Shown: positions 54,210 through 64,000 of the stretch, one piece after another
Layout of the letters: every line of letters begins with the position of its first letter
How positions within the stretch are numbered: the first letter of the stretch is position 1
NCBI GenBank assembly: GCA_036365145.1
Contig: JAEOAD010000034.1
Coordinates: forward strand, 19,745,501-19,809,500
Direction of reading: 5' to 3'
Length of the DNA stretch: 64,000 nt
From: Orientallactaga sibirica
Lineage: Eukaryota > Chordata > Mammalia > Rodentia > Dipodidae
Notes under the pieces: generated by a model
Told to the model about the DNA's origin: nothing
The model's database searches: none
The model's input: only the letters and a program-made list of their open reading frames with translations
Program-made: the position numbers and the translations under genes

Positions 54210-54400
54210 TAGCCTGCAGAATGACTCCAGTATGTCAAAGCTTCATTTGCATGATCATCTCACTTAAACTTCCTAATAAACCTGTGGTATGAAGCTTAAT
54301 CCACACTCTAAGAAATGAAGAAACTGAGGATCAAGCATATTATGAAATCTATCTCAGATCTCAAAATAAGGAAGTGATATTGATTTAATTAGAAATCAGA
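54210..54400 (+). mobile_element. MIR SINE fossil
   Basis: CATGATCATCTCACTTAAAC, CCTAATAAACCTGTGGTATG, AAATGAAGAAACTGAGGATC follow the MIR core. Confidence 0.8.
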
Positions 54401-54524
54401 ATTGTGTTGATTGCAAAGCATTTTTGATACACACCACATCAAGGTTTCCTCTTAGGTAGACAGACCTTATAGCTTCTATTTGAGATTGGGAACAGTCATT
54501 AACAGTCAACAACATTTGGAAAGG
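54401..54524. other. No recognised feature
   Basis: Short spacer. Confidence 0.4.
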
Positions 54525-54786
54525 TTTTTTTTTTTTATTTCTTAAACATTTTATTTATTTATTTATTTATTTATTCATTTATTTATTTGAGAGAGATACA
54601 GAAATAGGTAGGGAGAGAGAGAGAGAGGGAGAGAGAATGGGCATGCCTGGGCCTCCAGCCACTACAAACGAACTCCATATGCATATGCATCTGGCTTATG
54701 AGGGTCCTGGAGAATCGAGCCTTGAACCAGGTTCCTTAGGCTTCACAGGCAAGCATTTAGCTGCTAAGCCATCTCTCCAGCCCCTG
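54525..54786 (-). mobile_element. DIP SINE with a (TTTA)n tail
   Basis: Reverse DIP with an ATTTATTT-rich tail (54549-54590), a GA tract, GGGCATGCCTGGGCCTCCAG, GAACTCCATATGCATATGCA and TAGCTGCTAAGCCATCTCTC. The tail is the expanded microsatellite type seen in other SINE tails here. Confidence 0.93.
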
Positions 54787-54914
54787 AAGAGTTTTTGATT
54801 GTGCTGAATTATCATTGCTATACTACTGACTGAAAGAAAAGGCAGAGTAAAAAAATCAATAAACTTCAGAACAGATTACACTGAATGTTTAGAAGGCAGA
54901 ACCATGGCTGGCCT
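54787..54914. other. No recognised feature
   Basis: Short spacer. Confidence 0.4.
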
Positions 54915-55060
54915 ATAAATCATAAATCCTGAATTTTTTTCTCATCATCAACATCCATGTCTTATGTAACTTTGGACAACTCTCTTACCTCTCCATGCCT
55001 AGGTTTTTCTCCCTTTATGTAGAGATCTGTCTTCCACATCTAGAAGTTTAGTCCATATGA
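54915..55060 (-). mobile_element. MIR SINE fossil
   Basis: TTATGTAACTTTGGACAACT, CTTACCTCTCCATGCCTAGG, TTTTTCTCCCTTTATGTAGA follow the reverse MIR core. Confidence 0.65.
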
Positions 55061-56239
55061 GATCCCAGGGCAAGTACTTTGCAAAAGGAATACATCATTG
55101 TTATCATTGCCAGTTATGACCAAGATAAGGGCTTATGGTATCTCTATGAAAAATAGCTGTGCTAAATTCACATAGGCAAAGTTCTGGAAGGATTATGGGC
55201 AAAGGCATGAACTGTGGAGAGTAGAAGTTAGGTGGGTGAACAGGATGAATCATATGAGCAATGAGGGCTGTGAGGAGTGTTACAAGAGTTTGTGGGAGCC
55301 TCAGTGCCGCCCACAATAACAAGACTGTAGGGTGAACTGGAGGTGAGACAGGTGAGGAACAGAAGTGGGTTTGTGGAGAAGTCAAAAGTAGGAATGACTG
55401 ACTCATAATTTCACTGCTGGCTTTATCCCAGAACCACAAAACACGTGAAAACCCCATGGAATATCTTGGGGCAGAAATAAATGAATTTATGTAACATACA
55501 TATTACTGGATACCTACTAAGTGAGTAGGAATGGAGAGATAGTCAGGAGTGGTAACTATGAAGGGACCAAGTGGTTAAGGGTTTGAAAATTAATTGAAAC
55601 TAAACCTAAAACTTATCAACACTTAATAAATGGTAGTGATGATGATGGTAGAATTAAGTGGGTACTCAAGAAATGTGAAGTATAAAACCATGTAAAATAT
55701 AGTTCCCACATTCAAGAAACTCACAATCAATCACACTGTAGAAGAATAGAGATGTAATAGGAGCTAAGAAAAAAGCACAACTGGTAAGTTGCTTGCAAAG
55801 ATGCCTCCAATGTTTCATTTTTTTACTGTACCCATGGCTTTTGAATGCCATTTGACAGTGAAATCTGTTTCTCCATTTCTTAAATCTGGGCTATTGTTAG
55901 GATTTGCTTTGCCAATATCATGTGGCACAATTGACCATGAATACATCTATATCCAAGAGATCTTAGATGGTTTTGCTTTCTCTCTTAGATCTCTACCATG
56001 CTGTATGTGAACAAGCTGCAGATAGGTATATGATGAAAGACACATGACCAATTTACCTGTGTTGCCAAAGCTGACAGCCAGTTGCTAAACAATGAGTGAG
56101 GCTATCCTGGATGACCCAGCCCTTGCTGACCTACTAGCAGACCGTGGGCACATGTACGAGCTCAGCTGAGATCATCCAAGCCCACTTATATTAGAAACTC
56201 CACCATACTTAAAGATTTTTGGTCAATGAGAAATTGTTT
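55061..56239. other. No gene recognised
   Basis: The 117-codon minus ORF at 55104-55457 lacks any recognisable domain. Weak MIR-like trace near 55500. Confidence 0.4.
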
Positions 56240-56388
56240 TTTTTTTTTTAATTTTTATTTTTAGAAGTATCCTAGCTGGCTTAGAATTCACTCTATAATT
56301 CCATGCTGGCCTTGAACTCAAGGTGTTCCTCTTACCTATGTTCCAAGTCTTGGTATTAAAGACATGAACTACTATTTCTGGCTTGAAC
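56240..56388 (-). mobile_element. Old B1-like SINE
   Basis: TTAGAATTCACTCTATAATT, CCATGCTGGCCTTGAACTCA, TTGGTATTAAAGACATGAAC follow reverse B1 order with strong divergence. Flanked by AAATTGTTTT and AACTTGTTTT. Confidence 0.8.
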
Positions 56389-56429
56389 TTGTTTTAATTT
56401 TAAGCCCCATTTTATTGGATAGTATCAGA

Positions 56430-56640
56430 TACCTACCTGGTTCAAGAACTATTTGATGCACCATCTTCTCCTGTGATCATTCCAACTGCTAACTGAGGTT
56501 TCACATCAGTGGCCTCATTACTCAGAGAGGAGAAAGAATATCAGTCTGGATATGTCACTGACCTAGGGTCATGGGACTATAAGTGATACAATAAGGACTT
56601 AGCCCTATGTCTAATTCCAGACACTTTATACTTAAACTAT
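56430..56640 (+). mobile_element. Probable MIR fossil
   Basis: CAGTGGCCTCATTACTCAGA, CACTGACCTAGGGTCATGGG, AGCCCTATGTCTAATTCCAG are in MIR order. Weak. Confidence 0.45.
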
Positions 56641-58609
56641 GCCATGTTACTTTCAGTAATGTGACATAAAAAGGGTTTTAAGTTGGCCAAGGTGGTTGTC
56701 TTCAGGACAAGCTCTGACAGTGGAGGCAGCATAGTACAGCAAGCCATCCCAGGGAGGAGCTCCATGAAGGCAAGCACTCCAGTCTGAGCAAGAGGACACC
56801 AAAGGAAAACCCATAAAGGTCAAGAATGACGATTCTTGCCTAACCTGCTCTAATAAAAGAAAAAATTAATCACCAGACGAAAACAAGCCAAGAAACAAGC
56901 AGGGACTCAGAAAGTAAGACTGACACAGGTACAGGCTGGGCAGCTGGCGGATCAACAACTCCACCCATAAAGGATGTGACCTTAAGTGGAAAAGAGAAGT
57001 AGTTTAAAATTTAAATAGCATTGGAAAACTTAGACCAGTGTACAATTTCCTACAATCCATGTCTAATCTTCCTTTTAAGGAGACAAGTATTTGAAGGATA
57101 AGTTTAGAAAAAGTGTTTTCATTATCAGAACCTGGGAAATGTGTCTTGAACAGTACATATCTCTCCTTACTTCTCCCATCCACCTTTGTCATTAAACCCC
57201 TTTTGCAATCATTTCTTTTCTCCTTCTCTACAAGAAATTCCTCAAAATTTCCCCCTTGCTGTCAATGTAACTGCTGATTCCCACATAATTCTGCCCAGTT
57301 GATGGGATCTACTTTCTGTGGATATAGGAGGATCACACATCCTATCTCTCTTGTGGTAATGTGAACTATGACTTTATTACTTGCCAATGACTTGTCAGAG
57401 CACTGTATTCTAGTCTCACATCTACTTTGCAATTCCTTATTAAAGTTTTGGCCAATGCATCACTTTTGTCAAGAAAATTATTCTTTGAACCCATTTCGTG
57501 ACATTGTGTTTCTGTCCCATACACTTTCTGAACACCAAATCAGAATATGCATTGGGTGGCCTGTCTACCTCTCTCACCAAAGCTCAATAGAACAATTTAA
57601 CACAATAGAGCAATTTTGTAAATTTATGCTTGCATACTTTTAGGAGAACATTCATCAGTCTATACCTTCTGATCACATGGCAGGGTGGACTTTCTTGCCT
57701 CCTTTTGGTGGGGGAGCCAAGAAATTAGATATGGCCCACAAGATATATTATTGGTGAGTTGAATGCTCAGTTGCCACTGGAAGATTCTCTAGAATTCTTC
57801 TTCCTTGAACACTGAGACAAAAAAAAGTCAATGACTTCTCTATCATCCTATGTTCTATTTAGAATATATGAGTAAGACATAATGATTTAAACAACTGAGC
57901 TTTCAGAGTTGCAGAGTTGTTTGATTCTATCACATAACCCTTCCTGATGGATATAGGAAAGACACAAAAAGTGACCTGATAGCAGAATAGGGGCAGAAGC
58001 TTTGGAACATAATGATGGTAAGCAGGTTTCCCTTTCCATTGAGTATAAGGACTGTCCTGAAAGGTTAAGCGGGTGTGCCTCTGAATGAAGGTGAATGTCA
58101 CTTAAGTGCACCATGGTCATGCCATGTGTCCAGAGTCACCATTCAAAGGTGGATACCATTTAGTATCATTTAACATACAGTTAAAGCTGGGAAAGTAATA
58201 AAGGTGGGGTTAAAATCATGATGTCACTGGAGTAACACTCCCTGGACACTGAGTCATCTCTGTGGCTCCCTCACTATGGACCAGTTTGGGGTAAAATTTT
58301 CAACCATGTCTCTGTTTGAAAGCTTCCATGTATCTAAGAAGCAGGCCCATGACCCCTGAGTATAGTGGATTTTCTCTCTCCAGGAGACTGCCTTGTTGGA
58401 AAGACTTCATGGTCTATTTTAGTGTTCTCTCAAGTTCATGAATTCATTATTCCTGGATACATGGATCTGTGTTTTTATAAGAGAGACTTTACTTTTAATC
58501 CTTTTATATAGATCAAGGAAATATCTGTGCATTTACAGAAATGACTCCAGGAAGAAGACAGAAGGAAAAGGATTAAAACCTGTGTAAATTCAATATAATC
58601 TTTTATAAT
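56641..58609. other. No gene recognised
   Basis: About 2 kb, probably single-copy. ORFs of 60-91 codons on both strands show no domain. Confidence 0.4.
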
Positions 58610-58800
58610 CTAGCCTCTGAGCTAGGCACAATACTAAATGTGTCCCAAGGACTCTTGTTATTTCTTCCTCTCAGTGACCCTATCTAAATAGATACCACTT
58701 TTTAAATCTAGTTTTATGGAAAAAAAAGGGCAAAAGCTCAAAGAGATTTAGTAACTTTCTCAAATTCACACAGTAAGTCACAGGAGAAACTGGATGAGAA
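58610..58800 (+). mobile_element. MIR SINE fossil
   Basis: TGAGCTAGGCACAATACTAA, CCTCTCAGTGACCCTATC, AAGCTCAAAGAGATTTAGTA, ACTTTCTCAAATTCACACAG match the MIR core closely. Confidence 0.85.
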
Positions 58801-59234
58801 ATGAAGCAATCTTAACTGACCTACAGATCATGTCATGCGCTTTCTTAAACTTTTCCTCAAGAAATATAGAGCTCTTTGCCTCTATTTGTGTTATGTGTAT
58901 ACATATTCATGGAAATTCATTTTCATGGAGAAGAATTAACTTGCTAGAGACTTTACTTTCCTGGGCTACTTCCCTTGGAGTGCCTTGATCTTCATCTCTC
59001 TCTATTAATCTGGCAAGAAGTTAGTTCAGCCCTCCTCTTAGGACAACCCCAAGTTAATTTTTCCAAACTAATTACGCATTGTTCATTCACTCAATCACTC
59101 TACAAGCTAATTGAGATTCTATTTATGTACCAGGTCTCCTTTAGGGGTATCTGAAAACATGTGGATTGTATCTATACCCAGCATCAAGGAAGACATGAAA
59201 AGGAGCTATGATAACATTGACTGAGGACCACAAA
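58801..59234. other. No gene recognised
   Basis: A weak MIR-like stretch near 59090-59160. Otherwise nothing. Confidence 0.4.
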
Positions 59235-59400
59235 AGCTATTTCTTGCTTTACATTGCATCAACTAGTAGAATCTTTTCAACAATTCTATGGGGCAGTACT
59301 CATTTTCCCACTTTATAGTTAGAAAATTAAGACTTAGATGATAATTAAGACAAGATATGCTAGTTAATATCCAGACTATACCACTATTCTGGAAGAGGAT
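59235..59400 (+). mobile_element. MIR SINE fossil
   Basis: TTTTCAACAATTCTATGGGG, CAGTACTCATTTTCCCACTT, TATAGTTAGAAAATTAAGAC follow the MIR core. Confidence 0.75.
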
Positions 59401-59569
59401 AATGCTTTTCTGAGGTTAAAGTATAAAATTTCCAAATGACAAAGACACTGGGCTCCTAATACTGTATCTTCTGGTATTTAGTTTAGTAGTGCAATTCTGG
59501 GGTTCTACCACAGTCATATTGATTTGTGGTATTCAGGGTTATATCTCAGATATCTATATTTTAGTGGGA
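59401..59569. other. No recognised feature
   Basis: Short spacer. Confidence 0.4.
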
Positions 59570-59571
59570 TT

Positions 59572-59618
<47 letters not shown>

Positions 59619-59619
59619 T
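59570..59619. repeat. (TTTA)n microsatellite
   Basis: About 12 TTTA units, next to a B4-like SINE and perhaps grown from its tail. Confidence 0.95.
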
Positions 59620-59639
59620 ATATTTAGTGGTATGAGTGT

Positions 59640-59997
59640 GTTGTGTTGTGCTGTGTGTGTGTGTGTTGTGGTTTATGCACATGTATGTGGCCATACACTT
59701 TTCTATGGCAAGAGTTACTCACCTGTAGTGACTGGAGTAGCAAGCAGGGTGAAGTGCTACATTGCTCTTATACCTGATGTTGCTTTGATCTGGAGTCTCA
59801 TTTTACTAATTCCAGAGCTTACAGACCCCCTGAAGATTCTTGGGTCTCTGCTCCTCTGCAGGATTGTGTTTACAGGCATATGTAGCCATGCTCACATGCT
59901 TTACATGGGATTTGGAGTTTTGAAGTCAGTCTCAGGTATCCTCAGGACCTATGCTTGTGTAGCAAGAGCCCTTAACCACTGAGCAATGTCTCTGGTC
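59640..59997 (-). mobile_element. B4-like composite rodent SINE
   Basis: GT-rich start, ATTCCAGAGCTTACAGACCC, GCTCCTCTGCAGGATTGTGT, TACAGGCATATGTAGCCATG (B1-like), then CAGGTATCCTCAGGACCTAT and CCCTTAACCACTGAGCAATG (ID-like head in reverse). Same family as 43155-43475. Confidence 0.6.
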
Positions 59998-62446
59998 AAT
60001 AAACTTTTAAAATTTGTTCACAATTTATGGATGTATGTAATGCATTTTGATCAGGGTACCCTATCATTGCTTGTCTTTTTATTTCTTTATGAATTTGTTG
60101 CCCAAGGGTACATGGTTAGAGACCATCATTATTTATCATTACTGTAAAAAAATATGAGTCTTTTAATCTTATAGAGAGCTTCTATCCTTGTTTTTCATTG
60201 CTATTCATCTGTAAGGGACTTAAGAAGTCTTCCATGAGCTTGATTTGGCACTTTGCAACTTCATGACACAGAAAGACATGTCCACCAGCCTCTCTATTGA
60301 CTGCCAGGTATTAGCTGGACTATGAACCTTGATCAGAATTAGTTCAAAACACTTTAGTAGCACTGGAAATAGTGACGGTTTTGTTTCCATAAGCAAAAGT
60401 GTCATTACTGACTTTCTTGTTTTTTAATATCGCAGGTGTTGATAATCAACACTTGGTCTATCAAAGCAATGAGGAGGGGTAATGATCATACTCCAATTCT
60501 ATTGTTTATTTTTATTTTACCTTTTCCAATGGACTATTGTTATAAGAAGTTATTGTTTACCTTTTAAATTTACATGTTTATTTTTATTACCTTACATAAC
60601 AATCTCTTGATTTAGTTCTGTTCTGGTAAAAACATCCCGACCAGAAATACTGATAGTATCAAACCTCATCTGACATATTATTTTGTTACCTAGTGGCATA
60701 TTTACCATTAGAAAGACGTGGCTTGTGCCTGATTCTTTCTAGTTGCCAGTTTCAAAATTAATGGATTGGTTTCAATCCCATCTCACTGTGAATATAACCA
60801 ATCAATTCTATTTTTAATGGGTTTAAGTCTGCTTGATAGTGTTGAACAGATCTATATATATATATATATATATATATGAGAAAATAGAGATTTAAGTGTC
60901 CTGGAACAAAGTTATAAATGAAAAGCAAAATGAATACTACTTGAGATACAAATATACATATTAGACACTTATTTCTTCAGAAATAATTCTTATTCTCAAA
61001 GGAGGACACCTTAACCCCGATTGAGTATTTCATAGGATAATTATAAAACTGTGTATTTTCTTCTCATTTTCTCCTTAGTTTGCATCTTCTTCATTTTTCC
61101 TCCTGCTTCTTCATCATAATTGAGGCATAGTGATAATTCACTTGTGATTTAACCTACTCCAAAATATTAAATAGAGGGAGAAGATGCTCCAAGTTTCTAT
61201 GGGGCTATTGAATTAAGCAAGCCTTTCAGTTTTGTGGCCCTATTCAAGGGAGACAGTGATAAAGCTGATGGGGTAGTGGACTCTGTTATGCTCGGCATGA
61301 GCTATAGAATCCAAATCGCTGTGAAATGAGTGATAGAAAATGAAGTTCAGATGGACATAAAGTTAACCATGTATGCTTTTGTTTTATAATCCCATTAGTT
61401 TCTCTGGTTTACTCTGTGAAAAAGGTTGAATATAATAGTGGCTTGGGAATGTTAAAGGATTCCAGTCAGGTTGTATCACAAATGCCACCATCTACCAATT
61501 AGTTTCTGGCTGGACAAGTTTGGGGAAGATGCTCAAACTCTTTGTGTGTTATATTGGCTTTATTGTAAATAGATAGGAAGCATGCCAGTCTAATTCAAGA
61601 GTCCTTATGAAGAAGCCATTAGTTAAGTATAAATTCAAAATATGGTGTGACATGAAGCTCAGGGCAAGTGCTTGAAGGATACTGGTTTCTTACTTGGTGG
61701 CCTGGTTCATTCCATGAAACTTTATAAATGCAAGTCCTAATACTTTCTTCATGTCAAAACTAATGGAATTGTAAGAATCCAGGTAAATATATACCTGACA
61801 CAGCATCCCAGATAACATTGCAAGGAAAGGTAAAATAAATGGATGAACAAAAAACCAAAAGGCTCTTTTTTTTCCCAGAAAGATAAGCAGGAAGAGAAGA
61901 TGGACAAATATTCTTAGAGGAATACAGAAGCAAGAAGAATGGAGGTGACATAAATGCCATGTTAGGCATCAGGTATCAGCTATACAGCAGTGTTTGAAGA
62001 TAGACATAAGAGGTAACTGTGGCTGAAAAATCTAGATTGAGGATGAATGGAAGCATCGAGGTGACCCTGAACAAGGATGACTAAGCTCCTGGTGGGTAAT
62101 GACACATCTATATCTAAACAAAACATTAAGGCATCAAAATAGGTATTTGGTGAGTCAAACTCAAGGAGAGATTCCTCAAACACTAAGGGAAAACACAAGG
62201 AAGGAAGAATATTTTGGGAAGATTAATCATGTTTGAAGAATGTGGTTTCTATTTATTACTATAAAATAGCCTCATGATTCAACTTTTCCCACCAGGAAGC
62301 AACCATGTCTCTTGCTGAGTTCTATCTGTTGCTGTGTTTCTCAGTGACAAATGACACACATTTTCCCTCCTTTATACTCATGTAGATGTACTTGTTCTAT
62401 GGTAAAAATAAAGTCAAATACATATACATTATATATATATATAAAT
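59998..62446. other. No gene recognised
   Basis: 2.4 kb of AT-rich, probably single-copy DNA. (TA)n at 60852-60878. Short ORFs only. Confidence 0.4.
60852..60878. repeat. (TA)n microsatellite
   Basis: About 13 TA units. Confidence 0.95.
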
Positions 62447-62605
62447 GGAGCTGGGTGTGGTGTCACATACCTTTAATCCAGCAAACAGGAGGCAGAAATA
62501 GGAGGATTGCTGTGAGTTTGAGGCCATCCTGAGACTACAGAGTGTTTCCTGGTCAGCCTGGGATAGAGTGACACCATACTCAAAAACCAAACCAACCAAA
62601 ACAAA
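62447..62605 (+). mobile_element. B1 SINE
   Basis: AGCTGGGTGTGGTGTCACAT, GAGTTTGAGGCCATCCTGAG, GGTCAGCCTGGGATAGAGTG, then a CAAAACCAACC-type tail. Confidence 0.92.
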
Positions 62606-63535
62606 ATGGATCATTTTTTGTATTAAGAAGAAACTTTGCATGGACACATCACATGTTGGTTCCATCGTCGCCCTCCTCCCTGCCCCCACTCCACTGAGAG
62701 CCCTCCTGAGTGGGATTGCTGGTGTTCACCGTGTAGTTGTAGGTTATGAGTTGTGAGAGCAGCAGTGTCACAGGGCTATGTCTCTGGATATTCCTCCCCA
62801 TCCTGTGGCTCTTACATTCTTTCCACTGCCTCTTCCACAAACCTCCCTGAACCTCCGTGGGTGTGCTTTAATTCTACTTTAGTTTTGAGTTCTTAGCAGC
62901 TTCTGGATTTCATCTTTGGTGCATTTCTAGCATCCTCAGTGTCTGTCTGCACCACCCTGGCCCAGGTTATTAGGCTCACTGTGGAAGCAAGCAACACCCT
63001 TGTTCATATCACCAGTTCCTCTGTGGTTTGATGTGGGCCCTGGCTGCTATGTGAGGTGGGGTTCATGGAGTCAGCTATCTATTCTTGTCTTGTTGGTAGA
63101 TTATCCTAAATTCTCACTGTTTTCTGAAAAACAAAAACAGATTCTCCAGTGGAGAGTGAGATCAGGATGGGTTAAATAAAGTGGATAAGCATTGTTAATT
63201 TAGAGAGATTTGGATGGGTATAGTTTCTCTTTTGGATGAAGACTAGTAGGAGCTTCTCACTGGAGTACATTTTCTTGGTCTCCATGGGGTTCTGACTTGG
63301 TCGCTAGTTTGTTATGAGTTTCTTTCCACTGAATGGTTCTTAAAGCCAAAGAGCCACTGATTGTCCACCTAGACCATGTATCACTATTGCACAGGTGTGT
63401 ATATCTTGTCAGATTGGTTGTTTTTATATAGCAGTGTCCCCTGTTGGCTCATGATGTTTTTGGCTATTTTCCCTGAGCAGATCATGTAGGGCTTTTCCTC
63501 ACTATACAGGCTAACCATGTGGGAAAATCAGAATT
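62606..63535 (-). mobile_element. 5'-truncated L1 3'UTR
   Basis: About 930 bp colinear with 600-1540 of L1 copy 1 and with 16570-16862: CCACTGAGAGCCCTCCTGAG, TGTGGCTCTTACATTCTTTC, GATTCTCCAGTGGAGAGTGA. Possible imperfect duplication AAAATGGATCATTTTTT and AAAATCAGAATTTTT. Confidence 0.82.
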
Positions 63536-64000
63536 TTTGACCATATATTTCCCTTTCTGTATTATTTCACTTAATTGTGAGGAAAAAAAAATGCTGCAAG
63601 ACAGCACCTATTATGTATGCTTTACAAACAGTAAGTGAGACTTGGAGCTATTACATGATATTCCCTAAGTTATATAACTAGCAACAGGCTCTCATACTTG
63701 AACTTACCTTTAATTACCCACATTTTATATTGGAAGCACAGATAAATTATTTTAGAGGGAGGTTCATATTCTTTTAAAATAAACTCACAGAAAAAATACA
63801 TTGAATTACATTGTGTGATAAATAAACCATTTGTACACTTAAGGGCTGTATTTTGAGATACAGTGTGTCTATAGTCCCTGTTTTGCAAGTCTTTGATTAG
63901 TGGAAAAAAATAAAACAAATTTAAGTAGGCCAAGATAGTAGAAGGCAATTGGGGTTGATTTTTAAAAGATTGGAATTTAGGATAATTAGTATCTAATGGT
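63536..64000. other. No gene recognised; weak MIR trace
   Basis: 63600-63700 has a faint MIR-like order (CACCTATTATGTATGC; CTAAGTTATATAACTAGCAA). Otherwise nothing. Confidence 0.4.

Noticed and set aside
55104..55457. 117-codon minus ORF in apparently single-copy DNA
   Set aside because: No domain, signal peptide, repeat or splice context supports it. Its length is within chance for this base composition.
59524..59982. 152-codon ORF
   Set aside because: It runs through a TTTA microsatellite, a GT tract and a B4-like SINE.

Overview
The window is non-coding, repeat-dense nuclear DNA from a rodent. I found no host exon, rRNA gene, functional tRNA gene or CRISPR array. The SINE content points to the organism. 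7SL-derived B1 copies occur beside a tRNA-derived, B2-superfamily SINE that matches the DIP family described from jerboas (Dipodidae). A dipodoid rodent is therefore my best inference; it was not confirmed by any search.

Layout. 1-7633: an L1 ORF2 fragment interrupted by a full-length minus-strand L1 (544-7619, exact 14-bp target-site duplication, TSD). 7634-10144: short truncated L1s, an ancient L1 and an AAAG microsatellite. 10145-17370: ancient L1 DNA joined to a younger L1 (12601-16390), both punctured by later insertions. 17371-22600: mostly unrecognised DNA with a solo MaLR LTR, MIR fossils and a DIP SINE. 22622-23803: an L1-derived element that looks like the DNA copy of a spliced L1 RNA. 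24840-26535: truncated L1 carrying a DIP. 27281-34720: ancient L1 split by a nearly complete L1 (27534-34542) whose 5'UTR has tandem monomers. 34725-38160: B1s, L1 3' ends, and a SINE-L1 chimera. 38600-42690: an ancient L1 hit by two 5'-inverted L1s and two DIP SINEs. 43730-46618: a MaLR element with both LTRs, itself hit by a B1 and an L1. 46619-64000: mostly unrecognised DNA with one 1.46-kb truncated L1, DIP, B1, B4-like and MIR copies, and another L1 3' end.

The window records several rounds of retrotransposition by one L1 lineage and by the SINEs it mobilises. All three long L1s are inactive. The first has lost the FADD catalytic motif of reverse transcriptase, the second lacks its 3' half, and the third keeps FADD but is broken by frameshifts and insertions. 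The most notable points are the spliced-L1-like element at 22622-23803, the ~90-bp tandem monomers in two L1 5'UTRs, the SINE-L1 chimera at 36305-36899, and antisense open frames that recur in L1 untranslated regions.

All family assignments come from sequence memory and from comparing copies inside the window. Boundaries given with a TSD are firm; others are good to about 10-50 bp.
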